Positions 19,695 through 27,765 are shown, counted from the stretch's first letter. The stretch is DNA of 64,000 bases from Paraburkholderia flava (GCF_004359985.1 NZ_SMRO01000002.1:806001-870000), one strand, 5' to 3'. Numbers and translations are program-made. Notes: generated by a model from the sequence alone, not told the origin.

Positions 19695-21110
19695 ATGACT
19701 AGAGCAAAATTCGAGTTCAAACCGGGGATTCCAGTCTTCGATCTACTCTTAGATACGCACAACGCGCGTATCCGGATTGGCGAAGATCAGAATGACTGCA
19801 TTGCACGCATCATGCGGCGCGAGGCGCACATGTTGAATCTCATGCGGGACATTGCCGCAGAAGGACTCTCGACCAATCCAATTTTGGTTTCTCCTACTCC
19901 GGATGGAAAGTGGATTGTGCGCGATGGCAATCGGCGTGTGACTGCGTTGAAGTTGCTGAACCAGCCGGACCTTCTAGGGGATCCAGTACTCACTGCGAAG
20001 ATTGGCGCGATCAAAACCGCTGCGGTCGACTTGCCGGAAATGATCGACGTATTTGCATGCGACGACGAAGCCGCGATGCGGCGGGAAATGCTACTGCGCC
20101 ATAACGGTGAACAACAAGGCGTTGGTCAAGTAAGCTGGTCAGCGTATCTCCGAACGATCTTTCTGCTTGACGGAGACGAACCGGATCCAAACCGCAGGGC
20201 AGCTCAGTATGCACTTTGGGCGGAGGAGCAAGGTTTGCTCATAAGCGACGAGTTTCCGATCACAACCTTGACCCGTTTGCTCAGTGCCGACACCCTAACG
20301 TCGCTTGGGTTTAAGGTCGAAGACGACGAATTGTTAGTCGTGGCTTCGATTGACACCGCGAAGACGATGGCGAATCGCGTGATAGTCGATCTGGAGACGG
20401 GCGGCCAAAATGTAAATAGTTTATTCACGGTCGAGCAGCAGCAGGCTTATGTTGCGCGCGTCAGGCGCGATTTGGGGCTTGAACCGGAAGATCAAAGCGG
20501 TGGGACGGAAGGCGGTCACCCGTCAAAGCCGACACCGGGCTCGTCGGGTCGCCAATCCCCCTCTCCGCCGCCGTCACCAACTCCGACACCATCCAATGGA
20601 GGTGGGGTCAATGGACAACAGCCTTCCCCAAACGCGCGGCCTGCGCGTCCAGCTGCGCCGCGCAAGCCAACTTGGGAGCGTCCACGGTTGTTTCCGTCGA
20701 ATCGACCGGGTTTCGATGTACCTCGTGAGAATCCGAAGGCGCATAACCTTGTAGGCGAGCTGCAAAAGCTTCAAGTGACCGTTACGCCCATTTCGGTTGC
20801 TGTGTTGCTGCGTGCGCTAATCGAGATTAGCGAGGCTCGTTATCGAGAGGTAATAGGTCTCACAGATAGGCAGTACCTTCACAAGAACATCATTGCTGCC
20901 GCCGAGACAATGGTGTCGAAGGGGCAACTAACTAGGGAGCAAGGTGACTTGGTGAAGAGGCGTGCTGAGACGGAGGGGGATTGGCTCAATATCCGGACGC
21001 TGCAAAAGTACGTCCACTCACCGGATTTTCATCCGAATCAGCAGGTGCTCAACACCTTTTGGGACGAGATCGGATGTTTCGTCGCCGCCTGTTGGCGAGC
21101 GACGGCGTAG
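19695..21110 (+). CDS. ParB-like protein with HEPN-like C-terminal region (island cargo)
   Basis: This 471-residue protein has a ParB/Srx-type N-terminal domain (about 15-95) with NPILVSPTPDGKWIV and DGNRRVTALKLL, the counterpart of the GxRR nucleotide/DNA motif of ParB-like proteins. A second helical segment (about 100-265), a Pro/Ser/Gly-rich linker (about 266-335) and a helical C-terminal domain (about 345-468) follow. The last contains Arg434-x6-His441 within NIRTLQKYVHSP, which fits the Rx4-6H motif of HEPN ribonucleases. ATG 19695 was chosen because the domain starts right after it; no Shine-Dalgarno is visible, and an ATG at 19587 would overlap the integrase remnant. Base composition is lower in GC than the flanks. 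Function is unknown; defence is an inference. Confidence 0.75.
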   Translation: MTRAKFEFKPGIPVFDLLLDTHNARIRIGEDQNDCIARIMRREAHMLNLMRDIAAEGLSTNPILVSPTPDGKWIVRDGNRRVTALKLLNQPDLLGDPVLTAKIGAIKTAAVDLPEMIDVFACDDEAAMRREMLLRHNGEQQGVGQVSWSAYLRTIFLLDGDEPDPNRRAAQYALWAEEQGLLISDEFPITTLTRLLSADTLTSLGFKVEDDELLVVASIDTAKTMANRVIVDLETGGQNVNSLFTVEQQQAYVARVRRDLGLEPEDQSGGTEGGHPSKPTPGSSGRQSPSPPPSPTPTPSNGGGVNGQQPSPNARPARPAAPRKPTWERPRLFPSNRPGFDVPRENPKAHNLVGELQKLQVTVTPISVAVLLRALIEISEARYREVIGLTDRQYLHKNIIAAAETMVSKGQLTREQGDLVKRRAETEGDWLNIRTLQKYVHSPDFHPNQQVLNTFWDEIGCFVAACWRATA

Positions 21111-21119
21111 AGGATCTAA

Positions 21120-22010
21120 CTATGCGGCCGCGCGGCGTCGCCGGCCCGGTTCTTGTGTGCGTCGCAAAACGGGTTCTGTGTGTAGTTCGATGCCTCCACC
21201 ATAAAAGAGTGCCTCGGTGGCCGTTGGTCGAGCGGTATGTGTCGAATAGGTAAGAGAGAAATCGATGCCACGATGTTGCGCGTACAGCGCTCTAATTTCA
21301 GGGCAGTTGTCGTAGCTGACGATCCACGGCGTTTCGATTTTTGCGACTGCATCCGCTATCTGAGCGTGATCGTTCGGCTCATAAAAGTTGCGATATAACA
21401 GACTCCCCTTCTCAAAGTACGGTGGATCAAGATAGATTAAACTTCGCTCGGGAAGCTCTACGCATACTGTCTGCAAGAGTTCTAGGGCGTCCATGCCATA
21501 CACGGTGATGTGTCGGCGCATTGTTCCGATGCGCTCTATGCGGCTCGAGAGTTCTACTTTGTTAAACCGTGCGTCGATTTTGTACGGCCCCGTCTGGTCG
21601 AGTCCGCCAATAACGCCGCCTGAAAGGATTCCAGAGCGGTTTGTCCGATTGAGAAAGAACGTTGCGAATCCAACCTCGGTCGCGTGAAATGCAGTCGGAT
21701 TCTCGTGAATCGCTCGCTGCCGATGCCACTCATCGATTGTTACGTCGATGTCGTTTAGTAATTGCAAAAAATGTGCAGTGTCATTTGCGACCGACCACCA
21801 AAATGCGGCCACGACCGGATCCGCATCGTTGATCACAATATGATTAACGTACCCCTTGATGAGCAGATAAATCGCGGCACCGGCTCCGCCGGCATACGGC
21901 TCAACATAAGTGCCGCCGCTTATTTTGTTGTATCTGAGTAGGTCTGCGATCCATGGACCCAACCGGGCTTTGCCGCCTGGGTAGCGGAGAGGAGTCAGAT
22001 AGGTTGTCAC
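21120..22010 (-). CDS. Dam-type (D12 class) DNA adenine methyltransferase
   Basis: A 296-residue N6-adenine methylase of the Dam/D12 class. Motif X-like RYPGGKARL (9-17), motif I EPYAGGAGAA (37-46) and catalytic motif IV DPPYF (195-199) are all present. The target sequence cannot be read from the protein. It is convergent with the ParB-like gene, with only 9 bp between the two stops. No classical restriction endonuclease gene lies beside it. It may protect the host from a partner nuclease in the island or be a solitary modifier; the sequence does not decide. Confidence 0.9.
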   Translation of the reverse strand: MTTYLTPLRYPGGKARLGPWIADLLRYNKISGGTYVEPYAGGAGAAIYLLIKGYVNHIVINDADPVVAAFWWSVANDTAHFLQLLNDIDVTIDEWHRQRAIHENPTAFHATEVGFATFFLNRTNRSGILSGGVIGGLDQTGPYKIDARFNKVELSSRIERIGTMRRHITVYGMDALELLQTVCVELPERSLIYLDPPYFEKGSLLYRNFYEPNDHAQIADAVAKIETPWIVSYDNCPEIRALYAQHRGIDFSLTYSTHTARPTATEALFYGGGIELHTEPVLRRTQEPGRRRRAAA

Positions 22011-22074
22011 TGTTGGTTTCCGTGTTGGCGCGTCGTCATTCTACGACATGATGAGGTAGGTGAGCAGTCGCTTG

Positions 22075-22365
22075 CTACCCGGCAGTATGGAGTTTCAGTG
22101 GCCAACGCAGAATGCGTGAACGCGGTCCGGGCCTACGTTCATCGGGTACCTCAAACTGTTGCGCGATCGCTCGTGCAACGCGCGTCGGTTTCAGGTTCGT
22201 GCGTACCCTGTAATGGAGTGAGAGATTGCTCCTGCGTTTTCTTCGTAGGAAGACGGCGACGTCATCCCCGAGGAACGCCCGTGCACGACCGATCTTTCTG
22301 CTAGGTAACTCGCCGGTACCTGCCGACTTCGTTACCGTATTTCGGTTGATCTTCAGGAAGTCCAC
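22075..22365 (-). pseudogene. Helix-turn-helix (excisionase/AlpA-like) protein, probably truncated
   Basis: The frame reads DFLKINRNTV, then GELPSRKIGRARAFLGDDVAVFLRRK, the second half of a MerR/excisionase-type HTH_17 domain. The only start, a GTG at 22363-22365, follows an in-frame TGA directly. Codons before that TGA read EPLIYF, which matches the normal beginning of such a domain, so a stop codon seems to interrupt the ancestral gene. The C-terminal 55 residues are basic and unrecognised. It could still be made from the GTG, but the HTH would then lack its first helix. Confidence 0.5.
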
Positions 22366-22642
22366 TCAAAAATAAATCAAAGGTTCTCATTCGTCGAAGC
22401 CTCCAGCATTTCTCGCATTCTCTGTCGTGCGAAAATAGCGGCAACAATCGACGTCGTTCGGGATGAGGTGCATCAATCAGATCTAAAGCGGGCATGCGAA
22501 CGTGCCGCATTCGTCTCTGAACTCGCGTCTCTTGCTAGAATGTCGTGCTCACATATGGATTCCATCGATCTAAAGTCGGGCGGAAGAACTGGTTGAGCCG
22601 AGAGTATTACCAAAAAAATTAATCTGTGAAGGGGATTGGTAA
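22366..22642. other. Island gap between HTH remnant and ATPase gene
   Basis: Most of this AT-rich 277 bp is non-coding. On the minus strand a short frame near 22386-22470 ends in ARQRMREMLEASTNENL before a TGA. This looks like the end of a once longer helical protein, with no start codon and broken upstream frames, so it may be decayed cargo. The plus-strand promoter of the ATPase gene must lie near its right end, but I see no clear hexamers. Confidence 0.35.
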
Positions 22643-24304
22643 ATGGCGCCAACTGCAAACAGGATCACAGTCTGCTCGTTAGAATTCGGTACACCGCCCT
22701 TCAGAAAGTTGGGCAATTTGAAGATCGATTTTTCCGAAAGAATCAACATTATCGCCGGCCACAATGGCATTGGTAAATCAACGATCCTCGGGCTAGTAGC
22801 GAACACATTCGGTGACACGACTCCTGGTGGCCCTCGAAGCTACTTTGCAGAACCGTTCTACGCGAACATCGAGAGGATCGTCTATCTCGCGTTAGAGGAA
22901 GTCACAAAAGCACAAGAACACCCAACAGCCGCGCCAATTGTCGTCGCAAATGTGAATGGACAGCTCGTGCAAAAACGTTGCTCCATGACGCAGCGCGGAC
23001 AATGGCAGCGAGCACGGGTCGTACCTCGAACAATTAACAAAGCAGATGACGATTCTGTTGGGCAAGACGCTAAGGTGCCATTGCCGACTATCTACCTTGG
23101 GATCCGGAGGTTGGCTCCCATCGGCGAAGCCGATGAGAAGGAGGTGCACAGCACACGCGTTTCCATGGAGGATCAAGATAGTCAACTTATGGTCGACTTT
23201 GTCCGGTCGGTGATATTGGGTAGCCAAGTGACCACGGAGGTCACTCATTTGAGCATAAAAGGTTCAAAAAAAAGGGCGTCGCATCCTGGCTATCAAAATC
23301 ACGACGCGCTTGCCATTTCCATGGGGCAGGATAGCCTAGGGAGTATAGCGACCGCGTTAGCGTCATTTAACCGTCTCAAACGTGAGTTAGGTGAGAGCTA
23401 CGTCGGAGGGCTTCTCGTCATTGATGAGCTTGATGTCGGCTTCCACCCCCACGCTATTGATCGTCTGGCGCAGGCGTTGAAAACTTATGCGAAACGCTTA
23501 AGTCTGCAGGTGATAGCGACAACTCACTCGCCTAGATTAATCGAGGCTATACATCCAGAAGGTAGTGGTGATGCGCGAGCTCCAGATGCGGTGTTCTACT
23601 TGTTAGACACCACAACTCCCCGTCTCGCGGAAGACCAATCACTTACTGCGGTGCTTGATGATTTGGCACTTCGCCAAGACCTAGATGGGTCTGTCGCACC
23701 ACGTAAATCTATACTGAGCGTGTACTTTGAAGATCCAGAGGGCAAGGACTTCTGTGATGCCCTGGTACCAGCGGCCAAAAGAGGCGCGATTGGAAGAAAA
23801 AATGGTGTGCAGATCAAGTTTATTCCCCTCGGGGTGGGAGGGTCCAACTTGGTGGCGTTGCCTGAGAAGGACCCCATTTTTAAACACCGGGTTCTAATTG
23901 TCGATGCGGATACCTCTATTCCGAGAAAAGCAGCGGCAAGGGGCAATACCATCAAACTTCCCTGTCCAAAGGGTGCGTCTGGTACTGACCGGTCCCCTGA
24001 GAACATTATCAAAAATTTTCTCCGAAGTGCCGCTGCCGCGACCGATGGCCCTTTGAGAGACGCATTACGACGATTCAGTGTGACGAACCCGAGCAGCGAC
24101 AAGATTCGTAGCACCTTCTTCTCAGACGATGGTGGGGACAGTAACGCTAGGGAGAGCAGTAAAAGTTGGTGGGTGACACATTCGAAGAAACTGCAAGCTT
24201 GGGGAGTTATTCGAGAATGGGCCAATTGTCATAAGCGCGAAGCCGACGCGTTCGTCGAGGCATTCGAAGCTGCGGTGGCTCGCACTGCCACACACGCCAG
24301 GTGA
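22643..24304 (+). CDS. ABC/SMC-type ATPase fused to a TOPRIM-like domain (OLD/PARIS-like, island cargo)
   Basis: A 553-residue protein. The ATPase part has Walker A GHNGIGKST (39-47), a signature-like SMGQDSLGSI (227-236), Walker B LLVIDELD (257-264) and a switch His in ATTHSP (292-297). From about 355 a second domain shows SVYFEDPEGKDF (Glu363) and, after a strand-helix unit, LIVDADTS (Asp421, Asp423). This is the Glu...DxD layout of TOPRIM nucleases, as in OLD proteins and the AriA/AriB pair of PARIS. The tail (about 450-553) resembles no motif I can name. Such proteins often sense phage and cut nucleic acid. It is the last gene before attR and has no same-strand partner within 1.5 kb. Confidence 0.8.
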   Translation: MAPTANRITVCSLEFGTPPFRKLGNLKIDFSERINIIAGHNGIGKSTILGLVANTFGDTTPGGPRSYFAEPFYANIERIVYLALEEVTKAQEHPTAAPIVVANVNGQLVQKRCSMTQRGQWQRARVVPRTINKADDDSVGQDAKVPLPTIYLGIRRLAPIGEADEKEVHSTRVSMEDQDSQLMVDFVRSVILGSQVTTEVTHLSIKGSKKRASHPGYQNHDALAISMGQDSLGSIATALASFNRLKRELGESYVGGLLVIDELDVGFHPHAIDRLAQALKTYAKRLSLQVIATTHSPRLIEAIHPEGSGDARAPDAVFYLLDTTTPRLAEDQSLTAVLDDLALRQDLDGSVAPRKSILSVYFEDPEGKDFCDALVPAAKRGAIGRKNGVQIKFIPLGVGGSNLVALPEKDPIFKHRVLIVDADTSIPRKAAARGNTIKLPCPKGASGTDRSPENIIKNFLRSAAAATDGPLRDALRRFSVTNPSSDKIRSTFFSDDGGDSNARESSKSWWVTHSKKLQAWGVIREWANCHKREADAFVEAFEAAVARTATHAR

Positions 24305-24433
24305 GCGTTGACTAGAGTCCGGAGCGTTGTCCGGAATCGAGAGAGAGCCGCTGCATTACTGGCATATGTAGCTGCGGCTGGGAGTGATGGTGTGATTGGG
24401 AGAGTGTTTAAGTGTTAACCAATTGATATTCAT

Positions 24434-24537
24434 GGTTATGCAGCGGCCTGCAAAGCCGTCCAGGCCGGTTCGACTCCGGCTCGCGCCTCCAGCACAGTTG
24501 AAGAGAAAAGCCCCGAGAGATCGGGGCTTTTCTTTTT
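24434..24537 (+). repeat. Right direct repeat (attR region) of the tRNA-Cys island
   Basis: Exact copy of 19154-19257: the last 58 bases of tRNA-Cys, the spacer and the terminator hairpin (24505-24538). It lacks the acceptor 5' strand and D stem and so is not a tRNA gene. It marks the right end of the island, 43 bp before the beta-lactamase stop codon. Confidence 0.95.
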
Positions 24538-24579
24538 CCGGCGTCTCAATACGTGAGCGCGCCACATCACATTCCTGCA

Positions 24580-25401
24580 TCAATTCACACGCTTCTCCAG
24601 CAACCCCGGCAACTCCTTGATAAACGCATCGCGAGCCCGCACGCCCGCGGTGCCTGGCATCACCTTATCCTCCTGCACGAGCCGCGCGAACACGACCGTT
24701 CGCGTGCCCTTCGTCGCCCAGCCGACGAACCAGCCGTAGCCGTGCGCTTCGTCTATGGTGCCGTCAGCGTTGTGCGGAAAACCCGAGCCGGGTTTGCCAT
24801 GCACGTCCCAGCCGTCGGACAGCTGAGCGACCTCGGTGATCTGGCTCGTCATGTCGTACGCGTGCGCATCGACGGGCAGTTGCCGGTTGACCAACTTCTC
24901 GAGAAACGCGATCTGCTCGAGCGGCGAGATGCGCAACGACGAACTGACCCACGCGTGCTGCAGTCCGTTGTGCTTGCCGGGGTCTCCGGAGACATCGCGA
25001 TTGCCGTATTCGAATGCATCGACGTAGTGGCTAAAACGCGCATCGCCGAGCGACTGCGTGACCTGCTGCGAAAACCAGAAGACCGAATAGCGGATCCAGC
25101 GGGTAGGGTCGGTCGGTTGCCGCCAGTCGGCGCCGCCCCAGTCGGGGTAGCCGGCGCGATACGGCAGCGCGGGCGTGTGTGCATCCTTCAGGAACCCGGA
25201 GTCGAAGCCCATCAGGCTGATCGCGATCTTGAACGTCGACGCCGGCGTCACACGCGTGCTGCAGTCGCCTTCTTGCATTAGAACTGTTTGGGAGCGCGCA
25301 TCGGCCAGCACCGTGCAGACCGTTCGCGCGTCGACGCAGGATGCGGCGATCGTTGCGCAGGCCGCTACGAGAAAACTCTGTAAAACACGTCGTTTGAGCA
25401 T
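24580..25401 (-). CDS. Class D (OXA-type) beta-lactamase with unusual KPG motif
   Basis: A 273-residue secreted protein: signal peptide 1-25 (possible lipobox AASC), then the serine beta-lactamase fold. The nucleophile motif Ser55-Thr-Phe-Lys58 is intact, as are Tyr132-Gly-Asn134, Trp151 and the GWFVGWA strand. The SxV motif reads Ser106-Val-Phe108, and the usual Lys-Thr-Gly is Lys203-Pro-Gly205. The rest resembles OXA-1-like enzymes and chromosomal Burkholderia OXA proteins. Class D enzymes hydrolyse penicillins through an acyl-serine with a carboxylated lysine. Activity may be altered by the KPG change. It is divergent from a LysR gene 112 bp away, which suggests inducible expression. Confidence 0.9.
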   Translation of the reverse strand: MLKRRVLQSFLVAACATIAASCVDARTVCTVLADARSQTVLMQEGDCSTRVTPASTFKIAISLMGFDSGFLKDAHTPALPYRAGYPDWGGADWRQPTDPTRWIRYSVFWFSQQVTQSLGDARFSHYVDAFEYGNRDVSGDPGKHNGLQHAWVSSSLRISPLEQIAFLEKLVNRQLPVDAHAYDMTSQITEVAQLSDGWDVHGKPGSGFPHNADGTIDEAHGYGWFVGWATKGTRTVVFARLVQEDKVMPGTAGVRARDAFIKELPGLLEKRVN

Positions 25402-25513
25402 TGTTTTCGTCTTCGATCAGGCGCGGGGTTCGCGCGACAGGATGAACTATCGGCGGTTTTCGCGTGGCCCACAAACGATGATAAATTGCCGGATGGGCAA
25501 GAAAATCTAATGC

Positions 25514-26440
25514 ATGGGAGACGACGCGATGCGACTCCAGTTACCTCTGAACGCGCTGCGCGCCTTCGAATCCTCCGCGCGGCATCTGAGCTTCACGAAG
25601 GCCGCGCACGAACTCAGCGTGACGCAGGCGGCGATCAGCCAGCAGGTTCGCGTGCTCGAGGCGCGCGTCGGCACCGCGCTGTTCAAGCGTCTGCCGCGCG
25701 GGCTCGCGCTGACCGACGAAGGGCTCGCGCTGTGTCCGGTGCTCACCGATGCATTCGACCGGATGGAGGCCGTGCTGCGGCGATTCGAGAGCGGCCATTT
25801 TCACGAGGTGCTGACGGTCGGCGTGGTGGGGACGTTCGCGGTCGGCTGGTTGATGCCGAGGCTCGCCGCGTTTCGCGACGCGCATCCGTTCGTCGAACTG
25901 CGCGTGCTGACGCACAACAATCTCGTCGATCTCGCGACCGAAGGCCTCGATTTCGCGATCCGTTTCGGCGACGGCACGTGGCCCGGCTCGCTCGCGTTGA
26001 AGCTGCTCGATGCGCCGCTGTCCGTGCTGTGCCATCCCGACATCGCGAAGCGTCTGCGCGCGCCCGCCGATCTCGCCGGCGAAACGCTGCTGCGCTCATA
26101 CCGCATCGGCGACTGGGCCAGCTGGTTCGCGGCCGCGCCGGTCGCACCGCGACCGGTGCGCGGTCCGGTGTTCGATTCGTCGCGGTTGATGGCCGAGGCC
26201 GCGATGCAGGGCGCGGGTGTCGCACTGGCCCCTGCCGCGATGTTCGTGCATGAACTGAATGCGGGCCGGCTCTGCCGTCCGTTCGATATCGACGTCGACG
26301 CAGGTAGCTACTGGCTCACGATGCAGAAGGCGAAAACGCCGACGCCCGCGATGCGGCTGTTCAACGACTGGATCGTGCGTGAAATGCGGCAGGGCGACCC
26401 GGACGACGGACCCGCGCAAAGCGATAACGATGCGCGATGA
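25514..26440 (+). CDS. LysR-family regulator (AmpR/GcvA-like)
   Basis: A 308-residue LysR-type regulator: N-terminal winged HTH (about 10-70, LPLNALRAFESSARHLSFTK and SVTQAAISQQVRVLE) and a periplasmic-binding-like effector domain (about 95-298). The N-terminus matches the GcvA/AmpR subgroup; AmpR-type regulators control neighbouring beta-lactamase genes in response to muropeptides. The divergent arrangement with the class D gene suggests that target here. The in-frame ATG at 25529 is an alternative start. No membrane segment is present, so it should be cytoplasmic. Confidence 0.88.
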   Translation: MGDDAMRLQLPLNALRAFESSARHLSFTKAAHELSVTQAAISQQVRVLEARVGTALFKRLPRGLALTDEGLALCPVLTDAFDRMEAVLRRFESGHFHEVLTVGVVGTFAVGWLMPRLAAFRDAHPFVELRVLTHNNLVDLATEGLDFAIRFGDGTWPGSLALKLLDAPLSVLCHPDIAKRLRAPADLAGETLLRSYRIGDWASWFAAAPVAPRPVRGPVFDSSRLMAEAAMQGAGVALAPAAMFVHELNAGRLCRPFDIDVDAGSYWLTMQKAKTPTPAMRLFNDWIVREMRQGDPDDGPAQSDNDAR

Positions 26441-26556
26441 ATTCCGTGTCCATATTCACGATGAACTGCGCGCGCATCGGCCGGTCGTAGCTGTCGAACC
26501 GCACTATAGTTAAGAGCGGTTAAAGGCGCTTCAGCCGACCCCCAAGGAGGATAACG

Positions 26557-27060
26557 ATGAAAATCAACACCCGTCGAATCACGACCCGAACGACATCCCG
26601 TCTCGCCGCGGCCGTCGCTACAGCGGGCTTTCTGCTCGCCGCGTCGTTGCCGTTCCAGGCCGCGCATGCGCAACTCGGCAATCTGTTGCCGGGTGGTTCG
26701 AACAGTTCATCAGGCGGTGGCGGACTGGGGAGCAACCTTGGTAGTCTCAGCGGCCTCGGCAGTTCGCTGTCCGGACAATCGTTGACGTCGGGCAGCACCG
26801 GCAACGTCGCCGGCGTGCTGCAGTTCTGCATCAAGAACAATTACCTGAGCGGCAACAGTGCGTCGTCGGTGAAAGACTCGCTGATGAGCAAGCTGCCCGG
26901 CGGGTCATCGACGAGCGACAGCGGTTACTCCGAAGGTTCGCGCGGCATTCTCAGCGGCAGCAACGGCAAGCAGGTCGATCTGAGCGGCGGCGGTCTGAAG
27001 GAGCAACTGACCAAGCAGGTCTGCGACAAGATCCTCGCGCAGGGCAAGTCGCTGCTGTAG
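26557..27060 (+). CDS. DUF2501 secreted protein (YjjA-like)
   Basis: A 167-residue exported protein with a long signal peptide (cleavage likely after AAHAQ near 38), then a low-complexity stretch rich in Gly and Ser (about 45-75) and a DUF2501 domain (about 75-167) with two conserved cysteines (CIKNNYL and KQVCDKIL). E. coli YjjA is a family member; function is unknown, though the two cysteines may form a disulfide. A good ribosome site (AGGAGG) precedes the ATG by about 6 bases. Confidence 0.85.
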   Translation: MKINTRRITTRTTSRLAAAVATAGFLLAASLPFQAAHAQLGNLLPGGSNSSSGGGGLGSNLGSLSGLGSSLSGQSLTSGSTGNVAGVLQFCIKNNYLSGNSASSVKDSLMSKLPGGSSTSDSGYSEGSRGILSGSNGKQVDLSGGGLKEQLTKQVCDKILAQGKSLL

Positions 27061-27231
27061 TCGACAGGCGCAGTCGATGCGCATGGAGCGCGGCGGCGGG
27101 AGCCCGAAGCCGCCGCGCCCGAGAAAACCCCTGGGTCGCGTCATTGGCTTGCTGCTGCCGGTCCCGGCATAATCCGGTCATCGTCACCGCGCATCATCCG
27201 CGCAATTCCATCGATTCCATCGACTGCACCC

Positions 27232-27765
27232 ATGACCGATCCGCAGCACGCCGGCTCACAGGCGGCCTCTTCCAATGGCGCTCACGGCGCACAGGCTCCC
27301 AATACGCCCCAATTTGACTGGCGCTGGAAAGCGTTCGACGATCTGTCGCCTGCCGAGGTCTACGAGATTCTCGCCGCCCGCAGCGCGGTGTTCGTCGTCG
27401 AGCAGAAGTGCGTCTATGACGACGTTGACGGCCGCGATCCGCAGGCATGGCATCTGTGCGCATACAGCATCGGCGGTGCGCATCCGCGGCTCGCGGGTTA
27501 TCTGCGCGTGCTGCTGCCCGACGATGAGGAACCCGACGTGCGCATCGGCCGCGTGCTGACGATGCCGGACTTTCGCGGCGTCGGTATCGGCCGCGCGATG
27601 ATGGAGCGCGCGCTGAGCCACATCTACGCACAGTGGCCCGGTGTGCCGATCCGTCTGCATGCGCAGGCGCATCTGCAGGCGTTCTACGGCGCGTTCGGTT
27701 TCGAACCGGTCTCCAACATTCACGACGACGACGGCATCCCGCACGTGTGGATGCGTGCGAGCTGA
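27232..27765 (+). CDS. GNAT N-acetyltransferase, ElaA type
   Basis: A 177-residue protein: a flexible 25-residue leader, then an ElaA-type GNAT domain with the family opening WRWKAFDDLSPAEVYEIL and RSAVFVVEQKCVYDDVDG. The acetyl-CoA loop reads GRVLTMPDFRGVGIGRAMM, near residues 103-121. ElaA proteins transfer acyl groups to an unknown acceptor. The downstream SCO gene is convergent with a 22-bp gap, so this is a single-gene unit. Confidence 0.88.
   Translation: MTDPQHAGSQAASSNGAHGAQAPNTPQFDWRWKAFDDLSPAEVYEILAARSAVFVVEQKCVYDDVDGRDPQAWHLCAYSIGGAHPRLAGYLRVLLPDDEEPDVRIGRVLTMPDFRGVGIGRAMMERALSHIYAQWPGVPIRLHAQAHLQAFYGAFGFEPVSNIHDDDGIPHVWMRAS

Noticed and set aside
22643..24304. Firm naming of the island ATPase as PARIS or OLD
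   Set aside because: Both motifs are suggestive, but no profile search was possible and the C-terminal tail does not match what I remember of either family. I kept a descriptive name.
24434..24507. A second tRNA-Cys at the right end of the island
   Set aside because: The copy lacks the 5' acceptor strand and D stem; only the last 58 bases are there. It is the attR repeat, not a tRNA gene.
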